Part shown: positions 52,070-61,667 of the stretch, one piece after another
How the letters are laid out: each line of letters begins with the position of its first letter
How positions within the stretch are numbered: the first letter of the stretch is position 1
Source of the DNA: Planctomycetota bacterium
GTDB taxonomy: Bacteria > Planctomycetota > Phycisphaerae > Phycisphaerales > SM1A02
DNA: 64,000 nucleotides
Reading direction: 5' to 3'
Assembly: GCA_027622195.1 (NCBI GenBank)
Contig: JAQBZO010000001.1
Location: 158,263 to 222,262 of the forward strand
Program-made: the position numbers and the translations under genes
Notes under the pieces: generated by a model
The model's input: the letters and a program-made list of their open reading frames with translations, nothing else
The model's database searches: none
What the model was told of the DNA's origin: nothing

Positions 52070-53497
52070 CTAGGCGATGATCTGATTCGCGACTTTTCCG
52101 TAGACCTCTGTCAATCGGAAGTCTCGACCTGCATAGTTGTAGGTCAGACGTTCGTGATCGAGTCCAAGCAAGTGCAAGATGGTCGCGTGCCAATCATGGA
52201 TATGCATCTTGTCGTTGACTGCTTCCACTCCGTAATCATCGGTTTCGCCGTAGGAGAATCCGCCGCGCACGCCTCCGCCCGCGGCCCACATTGTGAACCC
52301 CTTGTTGTTGTGATCGCGCCCGTCGGTGCCTTGGGCATAGGGAGTTCGTCCGAATTCTCCGCCCCAGAGCACAAGTGTGTCCTTGAGCATGCCGCGTTGT
52401 TTGAGATCAGTCAAAAGTGCGGCGATGGGCTGATCGATGGATTGGCATTTTGTATCGAGTTCTGCCTTCAGGTTGCGATGGGTGTCGAATCCACCGACCG
52501 AGATCTCAACGAAGCGAACGCCTGCTTCAGAGAGTCTTCGCGCGAGGAGGCACTGTCGTCCAAACGAGTCGGTCGCCGCTGTGCCGATGCCATACATCGC
52601 AAGAGTCTTCGCATTCTCTCCCGCGAAGTCGAGTAGTTCTGGAACTTCTGCTTGCATCCTGAATGCGAGTTCGTACGACTCGATCACACCATCCACATTC
52701 GTGTCTCCGCGCGCGCGACGATCGCGTTCTTTGTTGAGCGCTTGGACAAGATCCAGTTGCTCGCGCTGTCCAGCGGTCGTGTAGACGCTGTTCTCAATGT
52801 TGGCAACGGCTTCAGACTGAGAATCCGTGCGACCTCGTTGTTGCCCTTGTCCTCGCCGATTATTGCCTCCGCGCATCCGCATCGGTGAACCTTGGTAGTA
52901 CGCAGGAAGAAATGCGCTTCCATATCCCTGCGCGCTGCGAGCAGGATTGAGTGTGACGAATCCAGGCAAGTTCTCGTTGGTCGTGCCGAGTCCATAGAGC
53001 GTCCATGCGCCAAGACTTGGTCTCACGAATTGAAAACTTCCGGTGTGCATTTGAAGGGCGGCCTGCGCGTGCGCTGGAACGCCCGTATGCATCCCTCGAA
53101 GCAAGCACAGTTCATCAGCTTGTTTCGCGACCTCTGGGAAAAGATCGCTGATCCAGAGTCCGCTCTTGCCGTGTTGTCGAAACTTCCAGGGACTCGCGAG
53201 CAGTTTTGCGCCCGATCGGAATCCAGACGAAAGACTCTTGCCGTTGTCGGCGATCAATTGAGGTTTGTAGTCAAAGGTGTCGACATGGCTTGGTCCTCCA
53301 TCCATGCAGAGGAAGATCACGCGCTTCGCAGATCCCGCAAAGTGACCCGCCTTCGGAGCCAACGGCGATGTCGTTGATTGTTGCGCCGAAGTACGCGCGG
53401 CGAGCCCTGCAAAGGCGAGGTAACCAAATCCTGCCGACAAAGTGCGAAGCATGTCGCGGCGATTGTGGACGATGAGTCGATTGTTGCAGCAGTCCAT
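52070..53497 (-). CDS. Tat-exported DUF1501 protein
   Basis: 475 residues. Twin-arginine type N-terminus (NRRDMLRTLSAGFGYLAFAG). The DUF1501 fold shows VIFLCMDGGPSHVDTFDYKP near the start, and later VLWGGEFGRTPYAQGTDGRDHN, sulfatase/phosphatase-superfamily-like metal sites. Typical partner of DUF1549/DUF1553 cytochrome proteins in planctomycetes; here it lies 21 bp downstream of one. Substrate unknown, often suggested to be sulfated or complex polysaccharide breakdown. Confidence 0.92.
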   Translation of the reverse strand: MDCCNNRLIVHNRRDMLRTLSAGFGYLAFAGLAARTSAQQSTTSPLAPKAGHFAGSAKRVIFLCMDGGPSHVDTFDYKPQLIADNGKSLSSGFRSGAKLLASPWKFRQHGKSGLWISDLFPEVAKQADELCLLRGMHTGVPAHAQAALQMHTGSFQFVRPSLGAWTLYGLGTTNENLPGFVTLNPARSAQGYGSAFLPAYYQGSPMRMRGGNNRRGQGQQRGRTDSQSEAVANIENSVYTTAGQREQLDLVQALNKERDRRARGDTNVDGVIESYELAFRMQAEVPELLDFAGENAKTLAMYGIGTAATDSFGRQCLLARRLSEAGVRFVEISVGGFDTHRNLKAELDTKCQSIDQPIAALLTDLKQRGMLKDTLVLWGGEFGRTPYAQGTDGRDHNNKGFTMWAAGGGVRGGFSYGETDDYGVEAVNDKMHIHDWHATILHLLGLDHERLTYNYAGRDFRLTEVYGKVANQIIA

Positions 53498-53518
53498 GGT
53501 GTGTCCTGTGAATGAAAC

Positions 53519-56017
53519 TCAGTCCAGTGTTCGGAACTCAGCGGTGAGATAGAGGCTTTGACAGAAGGCAGTCCAAGCCCTTTCCCGAATAGGGGAATTG
53601 GATTGACTCGCACTCTCGGCCTTCGAGAAGTCGTCGAAGAACTTGCGCGACGCACCCCGTTCACTCGATGTTGGATCCCGCCCGAATGCAAGTTGGAATG
53701 CGTACTCAATTCGCTCAAGGTCCTTCAGATCCATTGCCATGAGCCGATCGGCGAACGCCTCGGCGGACGCGATCACTTGCGCATCATTCATGAGAAAGAG
53801 TGCCTGCGATGCAACGGTTGTCTCTGCACGGTCGCCACACGGGAGTGATGGATCGCAAAAGTCAAACACTTCGAGCATCTCTGGAACCACATCGCGCAGG
53901 ATGGGCATGTACACACTGCGATAGGGGACGGTCGAATCGATGAGGCGCGTCATCACACCGCCGTTGCGAATCGGTCCCTCAAGCGACTGCGCCTGACTTC
54001 CATCGGGACGGGATCGGCTCAATTCTCCGCTCGCCATCAACATCGCATCGCGGATCGCCTCGCCCTCGAGTCGACGCTGTGGCATCCGCCAAAGCCAGAG
54101 CGCATCGGGATCCATCTTCATCGAACGACTCTCTGTTTTGCTCGACAAACGATAAGTGTGGCTCAAGGTGATTTCACGGATCAGCGACTTGACGGACCAA
54201 CCGCGCTCAATGAACGAGAGGGCGAGTGAGTCCAGCAACTCTGGATGGGTCGGTGTCATGCCAGTCACGCCAAAGTTGTCGGGAGTGGAGACGAGTCCCT
54301 TGCCGAAGAGGTGACCCCACACGCGATTGACCGCGACGCGCGCTGTCAGAGGATTCATTGGATCCGTAATCCACTGCGCGAGTTCTTTCCGTCCAGATCC
54401 GGTTCGAATCGTGGGGACCCAATCACCTTCGAGCACTTGTGGGAAGCCGCGCACCACCGTCTCGCCAGCCTGGTTGACCTCACCCCGTTTAAGGATCGGT
54501 GCGTTGCGTCCAGATCCCTCGAGGACTCCCATCGCGACCAGATTCGCATCGGTGGGATTGCCCGCATCATCGAATCGCGCTCTCGCTGATTCCAGTGATC
54601 CGAGAAACTGCCGTTGATTCCGAAGATTGCCTCGATCGACCTCTCCCTTTTCGGCGCGCACCTCGAGTGCTGCCAGTTGCTCGGCAAACCTCGTGATCGT
54701 CACATCGGCCATTTGGATTTGATCTGGGGACAACTTCGCGCCATTCGCTGCAGTCCCTACTGGAAGATTGATGTACTCACTCGGAAAATTATTGCCAGCA
54801 GATTGCTCGGTGCCATAGCAAATCTTGGAGCTGAGGAAAATGCCCGCGAGTGCGTAATAGTCGCGCTGTGGAATCGGATCAAACTTGTGATCATGGCATC
54901 GAGCGCAGGCGATCGTCAGTCCGAGCATCGATTGTCCAACCGCATCGATTTGTTCATCAATCGTGTCGGCAGTGAACTGAGATCTTCCGCGTGTGTTGTG
55001 TCCCTTCGCGCCAACGGCGAGGAATCCAGTGGCGATGAGGTGCTCTGTGCGCTCATTCAAATCCTTCGAGGGGATGAGATCCCCAGCGAGTTGTTCTCGA
55101 AGAAACTGGTTGTACGGTTTGTCGTTATTGAAGGCATCGATCACATAGTTTCGATACCGCCACGCATACGGGTAGGCGATATTCACCTCTTTGCCGCTCG
55201 ATTCGGCGAATCGCGCGACATCAAGCCAGTGTCGTCCCCACCGTTCTCCGAATGCCGAAGAGGCGAGGAGTCGATCAACGACTCGGTCGAATGCCGTCGG
55301 AGATCGATCTCGCGTGAACGCGATCACTTCCTCGGGCGTCGGAGGAAGTCCAATCAAATCGAAAGTAACGCGACGAAGCCAAACAGATTTCTCTGCATCG
55401 GCGACAGGCGCGACACCATTCTCGACCATTCCTTCGAAGACAAAACGGTCGATGTCGCACCAACTCCATCCTTCATCTTGAACCGCCGGAGTGGGGTGCG
55501 ACTTCATGGGAATGAGAGACCAATGCTGACGCGCCTTCTCCCAGTCCACGAATCCATCGTCGCGAATGTTGGGGGCATCAGCGACATCGACGACTGAACC
55601 ACTTGAGCCCATCATGGGTTCCATCGCCGCGCCCATCATCTCGCCTTCAGCCGAGGGATACGGCGCGCCCATCTCGACCCATTTCTCAAAGTCCTTGATG
55701 ATCGTGCCGCTGAGAGGACCACTTGGTGGCATTTGGTAGTCGGGATCCTGGTACTTCAGCGCGCGAATGAGAAGACTCTCCTTCGGCTTACCCAAGATGA
55801 CGATGGGTCCTGATGCTCCGCCCTCGAGCATCAACTCGCGCGTGTCGAGTCGAAGCCCACCGCGCACTTTTCCATCAGCGCTATGACACTTGAAGCACGA
55901 TCTTGCAAGGACAGGCTTGATCTTCTCTTCGAAGAACTTCAACCCCTCGGCATCGGGCACCTTTGCCGACTGTGCGAGCGCGATCGAAAGGAGGCAAAGT
56001 GCAATGTCCATCATCAC
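53519..56017 (-). CDS. Planctomycete cytochrome C/DUF1549/DUF1553 protein
   Basis: 832 residues with a signal peptide (IALCLLSIALAQS). Three family domains in order: a c-type cytochrome segment with a haem motif CFKCHSADGKVRGGLRLDTR (PSCyt1), DUF1549 (WSWCDIDRFVFEGMVENGV, LRRVTFDLIGLPPTPEEV, FGERWGRHWLDVARFAESSG) and DUF1553 (LAQWITDPMNPLTARVAVNRVWGHLFGKGLV, RLSSKTESRSMKMDPDALWLWRMPQRRLEGEAIRD). Exported and paired with the DUF1501 gene downstream. Electron-transfer plus unknown catalytic role. Confidence 0.93.
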   Translation of the reverse strand: MMMDIALCLLSIALAQSAKVPDAEGLKFFEEKIKPVLARSCFKCHSADGKVRGGLRLDTRELMLEGGASGPIVILGKPKESLLIRALKYQDPDYQMPPSGPLSGTIIKDFEKWVEMGAPYPSAEGEMMGAAMEPMMGSSGSVVDVADAPNIRDDGFVDWEKARQHWSLIPMKSHPTPAVQDEGWSWCDIDRFVFEGMVENGVAPVADAEKSVWLRRVTFDLIGLPPTPEEVIAFTRDRSPTAFDRVVDRLLASSAFGERWGRHWLDVARFAESSGKEVNIAYPYAWRYRNYVIDAFNNDKPYNQFLREQLAGDLIPSKDLNERTEHLIATGFLAVGAKGHNTRGRSQFTADTIDEQIDAVGQSMLGLTIACARCHDHKFDPIPQRDYYALAGIFLSSKICYGTEQSAGNNFPSEYINLPVGTAANGAKLSPDQIQMADVTITRFAEQLAALEVRAEKGEVDRGNLRNQRQFLGSLESARARFDDAGNPTDANLVAMGVLEGSGRNAPILKRGEVNQAGETVVRGFPQVLEGDWVPTIRTGSGRKELAQWITDPMNPLTARVAVNRVWGHLFGKGLVSTPDNFGVTGMTPTHPELLDSLALSFIERGWSVKSLIREITLSHTYRLSSKTESRSMKMDPDALWLWRMPQRRLEGEAIRDAMLMASGELSRSRPDGSQAQSLEGPIRNGGVMTRLIDSTVPYRSVYMPILRDVVPEMLEVFDFCDPSLPCGDRAETTVASQALFLMNDAQVIASAEAFADRLMAMDLKDLERIEYAFQLAFGRDPTSSERGASRKFFDDFSKAESASQSNSPIRERAWTAFCQSLYLTAEFRTLD

Positions 56018-56081
56018 TCAGGTATTGTCCATTGATCTGCGCCGTTGGGACAGTGCGGATTCACCAATTTCCAAGAATCAT

Positions 56082-56696
56082 TCAGGATTCTGCGGGGACG
56101 AGCGGTGCCGTTGTCCACCCAAGGTCAACAAAAAGTTGATAGCAGGTCGGGTTATCGGGAAGGGAGATATGGAATCCCGCCTCGATGAAAACGATGATCG
56201 CGTTCGACAGCATCAAGAGGGCGACGAGTCCAACGCAGCACTTGGATGCCCATCCAAACTCGACCGCATGTGGATTGAATCGCTTGGTCCAAGCGAGGTT
56301 GACCCCGCTGACTGCGGCGACGACTCCGAAGACGATCAAAGCCCATGTATAAAGGTGCAGTCCGAATGCTGGACTGCCGTACCCGGGATCGCCGGGAGCG
56401 ATGTGCAGGGCGATCTGGCGAAGCGCGATGATCGATCCGATGACGGCTCCGAGTACGCTCATTCCATATCCCGCCGAGTAGGAGTGAAACTCGATGGGTC
56501 CCTGTCGCGAGGCAAGCAAGATCGAAGCAGAACCAAGAATGGTCAGCAGCATCGCCATGCGTTGAAGGATGCACAGGGGACACGGAAACTCACCCTCAGC
56601 GAACTGGATGTAGTACGCGCCGAGCAACACGCTGCTGACGGTCAAGATGTTGAAGTGGCATGTCCAGTATCCGAATAGTTGGAGGAACCGACTCAT
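56082..56696 (-). CDS. DsbB-family disulfide bond formation protein
   Basis: 204 residues, four-helix membrane protein. The redox cysteines are CPLC in EFPCPLCILQRMAML; a second pair may be Cys-Cys in SKCCVGL and Cys in NPTCYQLF. DsbB reoxidises DsbA using quinone. Directly downstream of a DUF5993-like mini-protein, as seen in many genomes. No dsbA in the window. Confidence 0.85.
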   Translation of the reverse strand: MSRFLQLFGYWTCHFNILTVSSVLLGAYYIQFAEGEFPCPLCILQRMAMLLTILGSASILLASRQGPIEFHSYSAGYGMSVLGAVIGSIIALRQIALHIAPGDPGYGSPAFGLHLYTWALIVFGVVAAVSGVNLAWTKRFNPHAVEFGWASKCCVGLVALLMLSNAIIVFIEAGFHISLPDNPTCYQLFVDLGWTTAPLVPAES

Positions 56697-56700
56697 GTTT

Positions 56701-56880
56701 CTACAGGCTGATGTTGAGCGCGTCCGTGGCGTGGTGTTTGAAGAGCAGGATCACGCCAATCAATGCGATGAAGAATGCGAACTTGGCGGCGAGTCTTCGT
56801 CCACGCCAGAAAAGGCCAAGGCAGACGAGCATTGAAAGAAAGATGGCGGCATCAACCATACGGAGAGTGTAGGACACCAT
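56701..56880 (-). CDS. DUF5993-like small membrane protein
   Basis: 59 residues (alternative start at 56859 gives 52). Two short hydrophobic helices (AAIFLSMLVCLGLFW, AKFAFFIALIGVILLF) and the tail KHHATDALNISL match the DUF5993 mini-protein that sits next to dsbB. A GAGAAGG precedes the first ATG. Stop lies 4 bp before the dsbB start. The long track ORF to 57285 is rejected: its upper part is antisense to the HlyD-like gene. Confidence 0.7.
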   Translation of the reverse strand: MVSYTLRMVDAAIFLSMLVCLGLFWRGRRLAAKFAFFIALIGVILLFKHHATDALNISL

Positions 56881-56910
56881 GATCCTTCTCGGTGTGTATA
56901 AGATGACCCC

Positions 56911-58287
56911 ATGTTCACATCCATCCTCTTGGCAACGTTTGTGTTTACCTCCGATGTTGAAGCGGCTGCGATTCAAGTCGCCGCTCCGCCAGTCCCAGCG
57001 TTGACCGGCGAATTGATGATTCGACTTCAACGGCAAGGACGCGTAGAGAGTTCCAAACATGAGGCTCTTGTGTGGAAACCAGAGGCATACAACGGTCGAG
57101 TGAAGGTGAAAGAGGTCGTCGTGACTGGTGGAACGGTGAAGGAAGGCGATCTCATCCTTCGTCTTGTTGCAGAGGACATGGATTGGCAGATGAGCGATGC
57201 GGCGAGGCGGCTCGCGAATGCGGTGACCGCTCAAGAGGTTCAAGCCACCGAATTGTCGATGGGTGCTGAGCGATCCGCGCAACAAGTGGAACGCACTTCG
57301 CGTGAAGCATTCCTCTCCGCACGGCGACTGGCTCGGTGGGATCTCTTCGATGCAGCGAAATCCCTCGAGATGAAGACTCTCTCATCGCAGGGTTCGCAGG
57401 ATCGTCTTGCCGATGAGAATGAAGAACTCTCGCAACTCGAGAAGTTGTACGAAGGAGCGGTGCTCGATGGACAAACGCGAGACATTGTCTTGAATCGTGC
57501 CCGTCGCGCGCTTGTTCGGTCCACTCGATACACCTTCTATTCAGTCGAAGATGCCAGCTACTACCAACAGACTGGACACGCCGACCAGCAGCGCGCAATG
57601 AATGATCAAGCTCGCTACTCGGCTCTTGATGCAACCCATGCGCTGACTGGGCAAACGATCGGAGTCATTCGTGCTCAGATGGCTGAAGCTGAATCGAAAG
57701 CCAATGTCGCTGCAGCGACGAGAGCGTCTGCCAAGTTTCTGCACGATGTGGCTGCACTTGAGATTCGAGCACCATTCTCAGGCGTGATCTCGATGGTCTC
57801 GATCGAAGCGGGAGACGATGTCAGCGCAGGGATGGTGTTCACTCAATTGGTGGATCCCACCGCGCTTCAAGTCAAACTCTCTCTTCCTGCAGAGGCCACT
57901 CGCATCGCCGGAGTCGGATCCAAAATTGCACTCACCTATGCGGGACTTCCAGCTTGTAATGGTTCTGGAACGATTGTCGCGATCGGCGCGATCGGTGTGC
58001 CGGATGGAGACGGAACCCTTTTTCCAGCCATCGTTTGCTTGGATCCCAGCACTCGGCTGCCGCCTGTTGGAATGGGCGCAACGATTGAGATTGTCGGAAC
58101 ACTCCAGGACGTTTTGAAAGTCAGTGCGAAGGCCGTTCAAACGAATCCGAAGGGTGAGTCCTTCGTTCGAGTTCAGCGCGGTGAACTCATTGTTGAAGTG
58201 CCCGTGGTCGTTGGAGCTCGCGGTGTGGACGAGGTGGAACTTGTGTCCGGCATCGCCGCGGGGGAACTTGTTCATGTGGCGCCGTAA
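56911..58287 (+). CDS. HlyD-like periplasmic adaptor protein
   Basis: 458 residues. Signal-like N-terminus (MFTSILLATFVFTSDVEAAA), a first half-lipoyl/barrel segment (GRVKVKEVVVTGGTVKEGDLIL), a long coiled coil (residues ~85-280), the second half (LEIRAPFSGVISMVSIEAGDDVSAG) and C-terminal beta-barrel domains. Adaptors like this join an inner-membrane pump to an outer-membrane channel, but neither partner is adjacent. The ATG follows a TATAAG -10-like site by only 8 bp and has no Shine-Dalgarno, hinting at a leaderless transcript. Overlaps the next gene by 14 bp. Confidence 0.8.
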   Translation: MFTSILLATFVFTSDVEAAAIQVAAPPVPALTGELMIRLQRQGRVESSKHEALVWKPEAYNGRVKVKEVVVTGGTVKEGDLILRLVAEDMDWQMSDAARRLANAVTAQEVQATELSMGAERSAQQVERTSREAFLSARRLARWDLFDAAKSLEMKTLSSQGSQDRLADENEELSQLEKLYEGAVLDGQTRDIVLNRARRALVRSTRYTFYSVEDASYYQQTGHADQQRAMNDQARYSALDATHALTGQTIGVIRAQMAEAESKANVAAATRASAKFLHDVAALEIRAPFSGVISMVSIEAGDDVSAGMVFTQLVDPTALQVKLSLPAEATRIAGVGSKIALTYAGLPACNGSGTIVAIGAIGVPDGDGTLFPAIVCLDPSTRLPPVGMGATIEIVGTLQDVLKVSAKAVQTNPKGESFVRVQRGELIVEVPVVVGARGVDEVELVSGIAAGELVHVAP

Positions 58288-59500
58288 GAGGGGACTTTGG
58301 TCGCTCCTCTGCTCGTTGTTGTTGGCCTTCACTGCGCTGTCGCTCGTCGCTTGTTCTTCAGCAACCAATTCCGCCCGCGCCATCCGAGGCGGAAACACCG
58401 AGATTCCAGCGCAGCCGCTCTGGTCGAGCGCAGCGTCCATGCACATGGCACTGGAGTGGTTGATTGCCAATCAGCAGCCCAATGGAGCCTTCGGTTCTCC
58501 TGCCTCTTCGCGGCCCAACGAGATTTGGCTCGACGGGATGGCAAGCCACCGCGCGTTTCAAGGCGCGACGACGGCTCTCTGTGCGATGGCGCTCATCGAG
58601 CCTGCGCGATCCGACGCGAGAGCCAAGGCGACTCTGGACCTCGCCGTGCAATGGATGATCGATGAAGAACCCATCGGCGCCGCGTCGGGAGGCACCTTCT
58701 ATGACACGTGGGCGCATACCTATCTCATCGACTGCGGCGTGCGACTGCTTCGCGAACCAAACCGCGCTGACCAATCGAATGCCATACGGATGATGGTGCA
58801 GCGCGAGATTGATTTTTCGTTGCGGCGGCAGAGCATTGATGGAGGTTGGGGGTACTACGATTTTCAAGGAACATTCGAGCGTCCGACGGGCAATGAAACC
58901 ACCAGTTTCAACACTGGAGCGATGATTCTCGCTCTGCGTGCCGCACGCGACGCTGGACTCCGGGTTGACTCGGTGCGATTGGACCGCGCAGTGAAGCGAC
59001 TCGAACTCTTTCGGCTTCCAGACGGTGCATTCGTCTACGGCACCTATGCGAAGTACAGACCGGGTGTCGGTTTCAATAGACCAAGCGGGACGAGCGGTCG
59101 GTTGCAAGTGTGCCACCTCGCGCTGTTCGAAAGTCACGCTGGTGGCGTCGAGCAGCGAGAGTTGGTGGAAGGGCTTTGCCATCTGCGCGATCGACATCAC
59201 TACATCGAGATTGGACGAGGACGCCCGATTCCTCACGAAGCCTTTTATTCGACGAGCGGCTACTACTATTTCTTCGGACACTACTACGCCTCTGGTGTGA
59301 TCGAGCAGTTGACCGATGCCACCGAACGGACGGCGTTTCGAGATTGGCTTGACCAGAACATGAGGCGCGTTCAACATCCAAATGGATCATGGTTTGATTA
59401 TCCGTTGTACGGATACGGTCATGCCTACGCGACGGGGTTTGGACTCCTCACGATGCAACGACTCGCTTCGATGGACCCTGCAGGAACCCTTCCGAAGTGA
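58274..59500 (+). CDS. Toroid-fold (prenyltransferase/terpene cyclase-like) lipoprotein
   Basis: 408 residues from the ATG at 58274. Basic N-terminus then a signal peptide ending in a lipobox (LLLAFTALSLVAC). The mature part has alpha-alpha-barrel repeats typical of squalene-cyclase-like toroids: EWLIANQQPNGAFGSP, RQSIDGGWGYYDFQG, ELFRLPDGAFVYG, RVQHPNGSWFDYPLYGYG. No catalytic DXDD is obvious, so it may bind rather than cyclise. Start overlaps the adaptor stop by 14 bp; stop overlaps the MFS start (GTGA). The longer track ORF is out of frame with the adaptor. Confidence 0.75.
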   Translation: MWRRKRGLWSLLCSLLLAFTALSLVACSSATNSARAIRGGNTEIPAQPLWSSAASMHMALEWLIANQQPNGAFGSPASSRPNEIWLDGMASHRAFQGATTALCAMALIEPARSDARAKATLDLAVQWMIDEEPIGAASGGTFYDTWAHTYLIDCGVRLLREPNRADQSNAIRMMVQREIDFSLRRQSIDGGWGYYDFQGTFERPTGNETTSFNTGAMILALRAARDAGLRVDSVRLDRAVKRLELFRLPDGAFVYGTYAKYRPGVGFNRPSGTSGRLQVCHLALFESHAGGVEQRELVEGLCHLRDRHHYIEIGRGRPIPHEAFYSTSGYYYFFGHYYASGVIEQLTDATERTAFRDWLDQNMRRVQHPNGSWFDYPLYGYGHAYATGFGLLTMQRLASMDPAGTLPK

Positions 59501-60801
59501 GTCATCAACCGATGGCGCAGCAGCCGATTTCGCGAGGCGCAATCATGGCGGTCGTCGTCGCGGCACTGGGATACTTCGTCGATATCTACGACCTGATTCT
59601 CTTCAGTGTTGTGCGCGTTCGCAGCCTGAAGGGGATCGGAGTGCTCGACGGGGACCTTCAATCGCTCGGCGCAACGCTCATCAATTGGCAGATGTTCGGC
59701 ATGCTTCTCGGAGGGATCGCCTGGGGCGTTTTGGGAGACAAGTGGGGAAGAATCAGGGTGCTCTTCGGCTCGATCATCTTGTATTCGGTCGCCAACATCC
59801 TGAACGGATTTATCGGTGATGTCCCTCTCGAGAGTGGATGGCACCCACTCTCTTCTGCACTGGGGTTGTCACAAGCGATCGACCAGTACATCGTGCTGCG
59901 TTTCATCGCTGGCATCGGCCTCGCAGGAGAACTCGGTGCAGGGATCACCCTCGTGAGCGAACTCTTGGGACGGCACGCGCGCGGATATGGAACAACGATC
60001 GTTGCAGGTTTTGGAGTGTGCGGCGGCATTGCTGCGGTCTCTGTGTCCACACTCTTCGAGTGGCGCACCTCTTACTTTGTAGGAGGAGCGATGGGCCTGT
60101 GCCTTCTCGCACTTCGAGTGGGTGTGGTCGAGAGCGGCATGTTCAATGTGGTTGCTGCATCCAATCATGCACGCGGAAGCGTCTGGATGCTCTTCTGGCC
60201 TCCGCGTCGACTGTTGCGCTACGCATCGGTGGTCGCCGTCGCCATTCCGATTTGGTTTGCTGCAGCGATTCCCGTGACATTCGCACCTGAGTTTGCAAAG
60301 TCAGTGGGGATCACATCACCCATGTCAGCCGCAACGGCGGTGCTCTGGTTCTATGTGGGCCTTGCAGTCGGAGACATCACGAGCGGACTCTTGTCCCAGT
60401 GGCTTCGCAGCCGAAAGCGTGCCCTTGCGATTTTCCTCGCGTGGACTGCCTTGACTTGTTTCGGCGGATACGAGTGGATTCAGAGCCAACCCGAGGTCTG
60501 GGTGTACGCGACGATTTGCGGACTCCTGGGATTCGGCTGCGGGTACTGGGCGGTATTCGTGACGATCGGAGCAGAGCAATTCGGTACGAATCTCCGCGCG
60601 ACCGCCGCGACCACTGCTCCGAACTTTGTTCGAGGATCCGTCCCTCTGTTGACGGGTTCGTGGCTCTTCCTTCAGAGTCATGGATTGTCCATCACCACTG
60701 CTGCTGCAATCGTCGGAACAATCACCCTCGTGATCGCCGCACTTGGACTGTGGCACCTTCGAGAGACATACGGTCACGATCTCGACTTCATTGAGTCTTA
60801 A
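59497..60801 (+). CDS. Major facilitator superfamily transporter
   Basis: 434 residues from a GTG overlapping the previous stop. Twelve helices with MFS motif A GVLGDKWGRIRVLFG between helices 2 and 3 and the helix-5 region GIGLAGELGAGITLVSELLGRHARG. The N-terminus (ALGYFVDIYDLILFSVVRV) and REFs resemble sugar/organic-acid or metabolite:H+ symporters; substrate unknown. Convergent with the deacetylase gene, overlapping by 4 bp. May work with the HlyD-like adaptor and toroid protein (inference from coupling only). Confidence 0.85.
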   Translation: MSHQPMAQQPISRGAIMAVVVAALGYFVDIYDLILFSVVRVRSLKGIGVLDGDLQSLGATLINWQMFGMLLGGIAWGVLGDKWGRIRVLFGSIILYSVANILNGFIGDVPLESGWHPLSSALGLSQAIDQYIVLRFIAGIGLAGELGAGITLVSELLGRHARGYGTTIVAGFGVCGGIAAVSVSTLFEWRTSYFVGGAMGLCLLALRVGVVESGMFNVVAASNHARGSVWMLFWPPRRLLRYASVVAVAIPIWFAAAIPVTFAPEFAKSVGITSPMSAATAVLWFYVGLAVGDITSGLLSQWLRSRKRALAIFLAWTALTCFGGYEWIQSQPEVWVYATICGLLGFGCGYWAVFVTIGAEQFGTNLRATAATTAPNFVRGSVPLLTGSWLFLQSHGLSITTAAAIVGTITLVIAALGLWHLRETYGHDLDFIES

Positions 60802-61667
60802 GATCCGAGCAATCCGCGCTGACGAAGCACTTCTCCGCACGGACCAAACCGATGGCGCTTCATCAGTGCCTCGAGTTTTGGCATCGTCGTTTTCATGCCC
60901 GTATAGCACTTGAACTTTCGCGAGAGGGGCATTGTGACACGAGGGCAGTCAGGCGCAAAGTCTCGCGGGTGGAGATACATCACCACGGGGAGACCGCGCG
61001 CATTGAACTGCGCGAATCCCCGTTCGATGATCCACAGTGGAAGCACGCGCAGATATCCGCCGCCAGAAAAACAAAGACCTCGACCCATCGCACGCATCAC
61101 TCCCAGAGGCAACTGCGGAATCGATCGACCAGATGGAAGATTGCGAAAGAGATGCGGCTCGTCGGGGCACGGGTATCCACCGTGTCCGCGCGGTGCTGGG
61201 AAAAGGCTCGCGTCCCACTCGATACCGCAGTCGAGAAGGGTATCGAAGGCCCACTCGGTTCCTTCAACGATCGAAAAACTGGGGGCGCGATATCCCCTAG
61301 GACGAAAGCCGCACGCGGCTTCGATGGCATCGAGGGACATCATCGTGTCGCGACGAAACTCAGCTTCATCGAGCAGGTACACACGCCGGTGCCAAAACGA
61401 ATGCGATCCGAGTTCGTGTCCTGCATTCGCAATGCGTCGAACGAGTGCGGGGTGGCGATCGGCGATCCATCCGAGCATGAAGAAGGTCGCCTTGGTCGTG
61501 TGCCGATCGAGAGAGGCAAGAATCTCGTCGGTCCGGCGGTTCACGAGTGACTCGAGTGAGTCCCAAGTCGACGGGTCATCGATCGCTGGCACATCGACGA
61601 TGTGAAACCAATCCTCGATATCAAACGAGAGCACATGCAGTGGCTCAATCGAAGTGCCGACCATCAC
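60798..61667 (-). CDS. DUF3473-type polysaccharide deacetylase
   Basis: 289 residues. The NodB-like core shows LSFDIEDWFHIV (metal and catalytic aspartates), TKATFFMLGWIADRHPALV, ELGSHSFWHRR (metal histidines) and FRPRGYRAPSFS. The DUF3473 tail includes GGYLRVLPLWIIERG and VVMYLHPRDFAPDCPR. This form is the one encoded in exosortase-linked exopolysaccharide loci. Coupled by ATGA to the upstream formyltransferase gene. Ends against the convergent MFS gene. Confidence 0.9.
   Translation of the reverse strand: MMVGTSIEPLHVLSFDIEDWFHIVDVPAIDDPSTWDSLESLVNRRTDEILASLDRHTTKATFFMLGWIADRHPALVRRIANAGHELGSHSFWHRRVYLLDEAEFRRDTMMSLDAIEAACGFRPRGYRAPSFSIVEGTEWAFDTLLDCGIEWDASLFPAPRGHGGYPCPDEPHLFRNLPSGRSIPQLPLGVMRAMGRGLCFSGGGYLRVLPLWIIERGFAQFNARGLPVVMYLHPRDFAPDCPRVTMPLSRKFKCYTGMKTTMPKLEALMKRHRFGPCGEVLRQRGLLGS

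Noticed and set aside
56074-56091. Hairpin AGAATC/GATTCT at the dsbB stop
   Set aside because: No T-run follows on the transcribed strand and the stem is short and AT-rich.
56881-57285. Upper part of the long minus-strand ORF above the DUF5993-like gene
   Set aside because: It is antisense to the HlyD-like gene and has no family similarity; only the last 59 codons look real.
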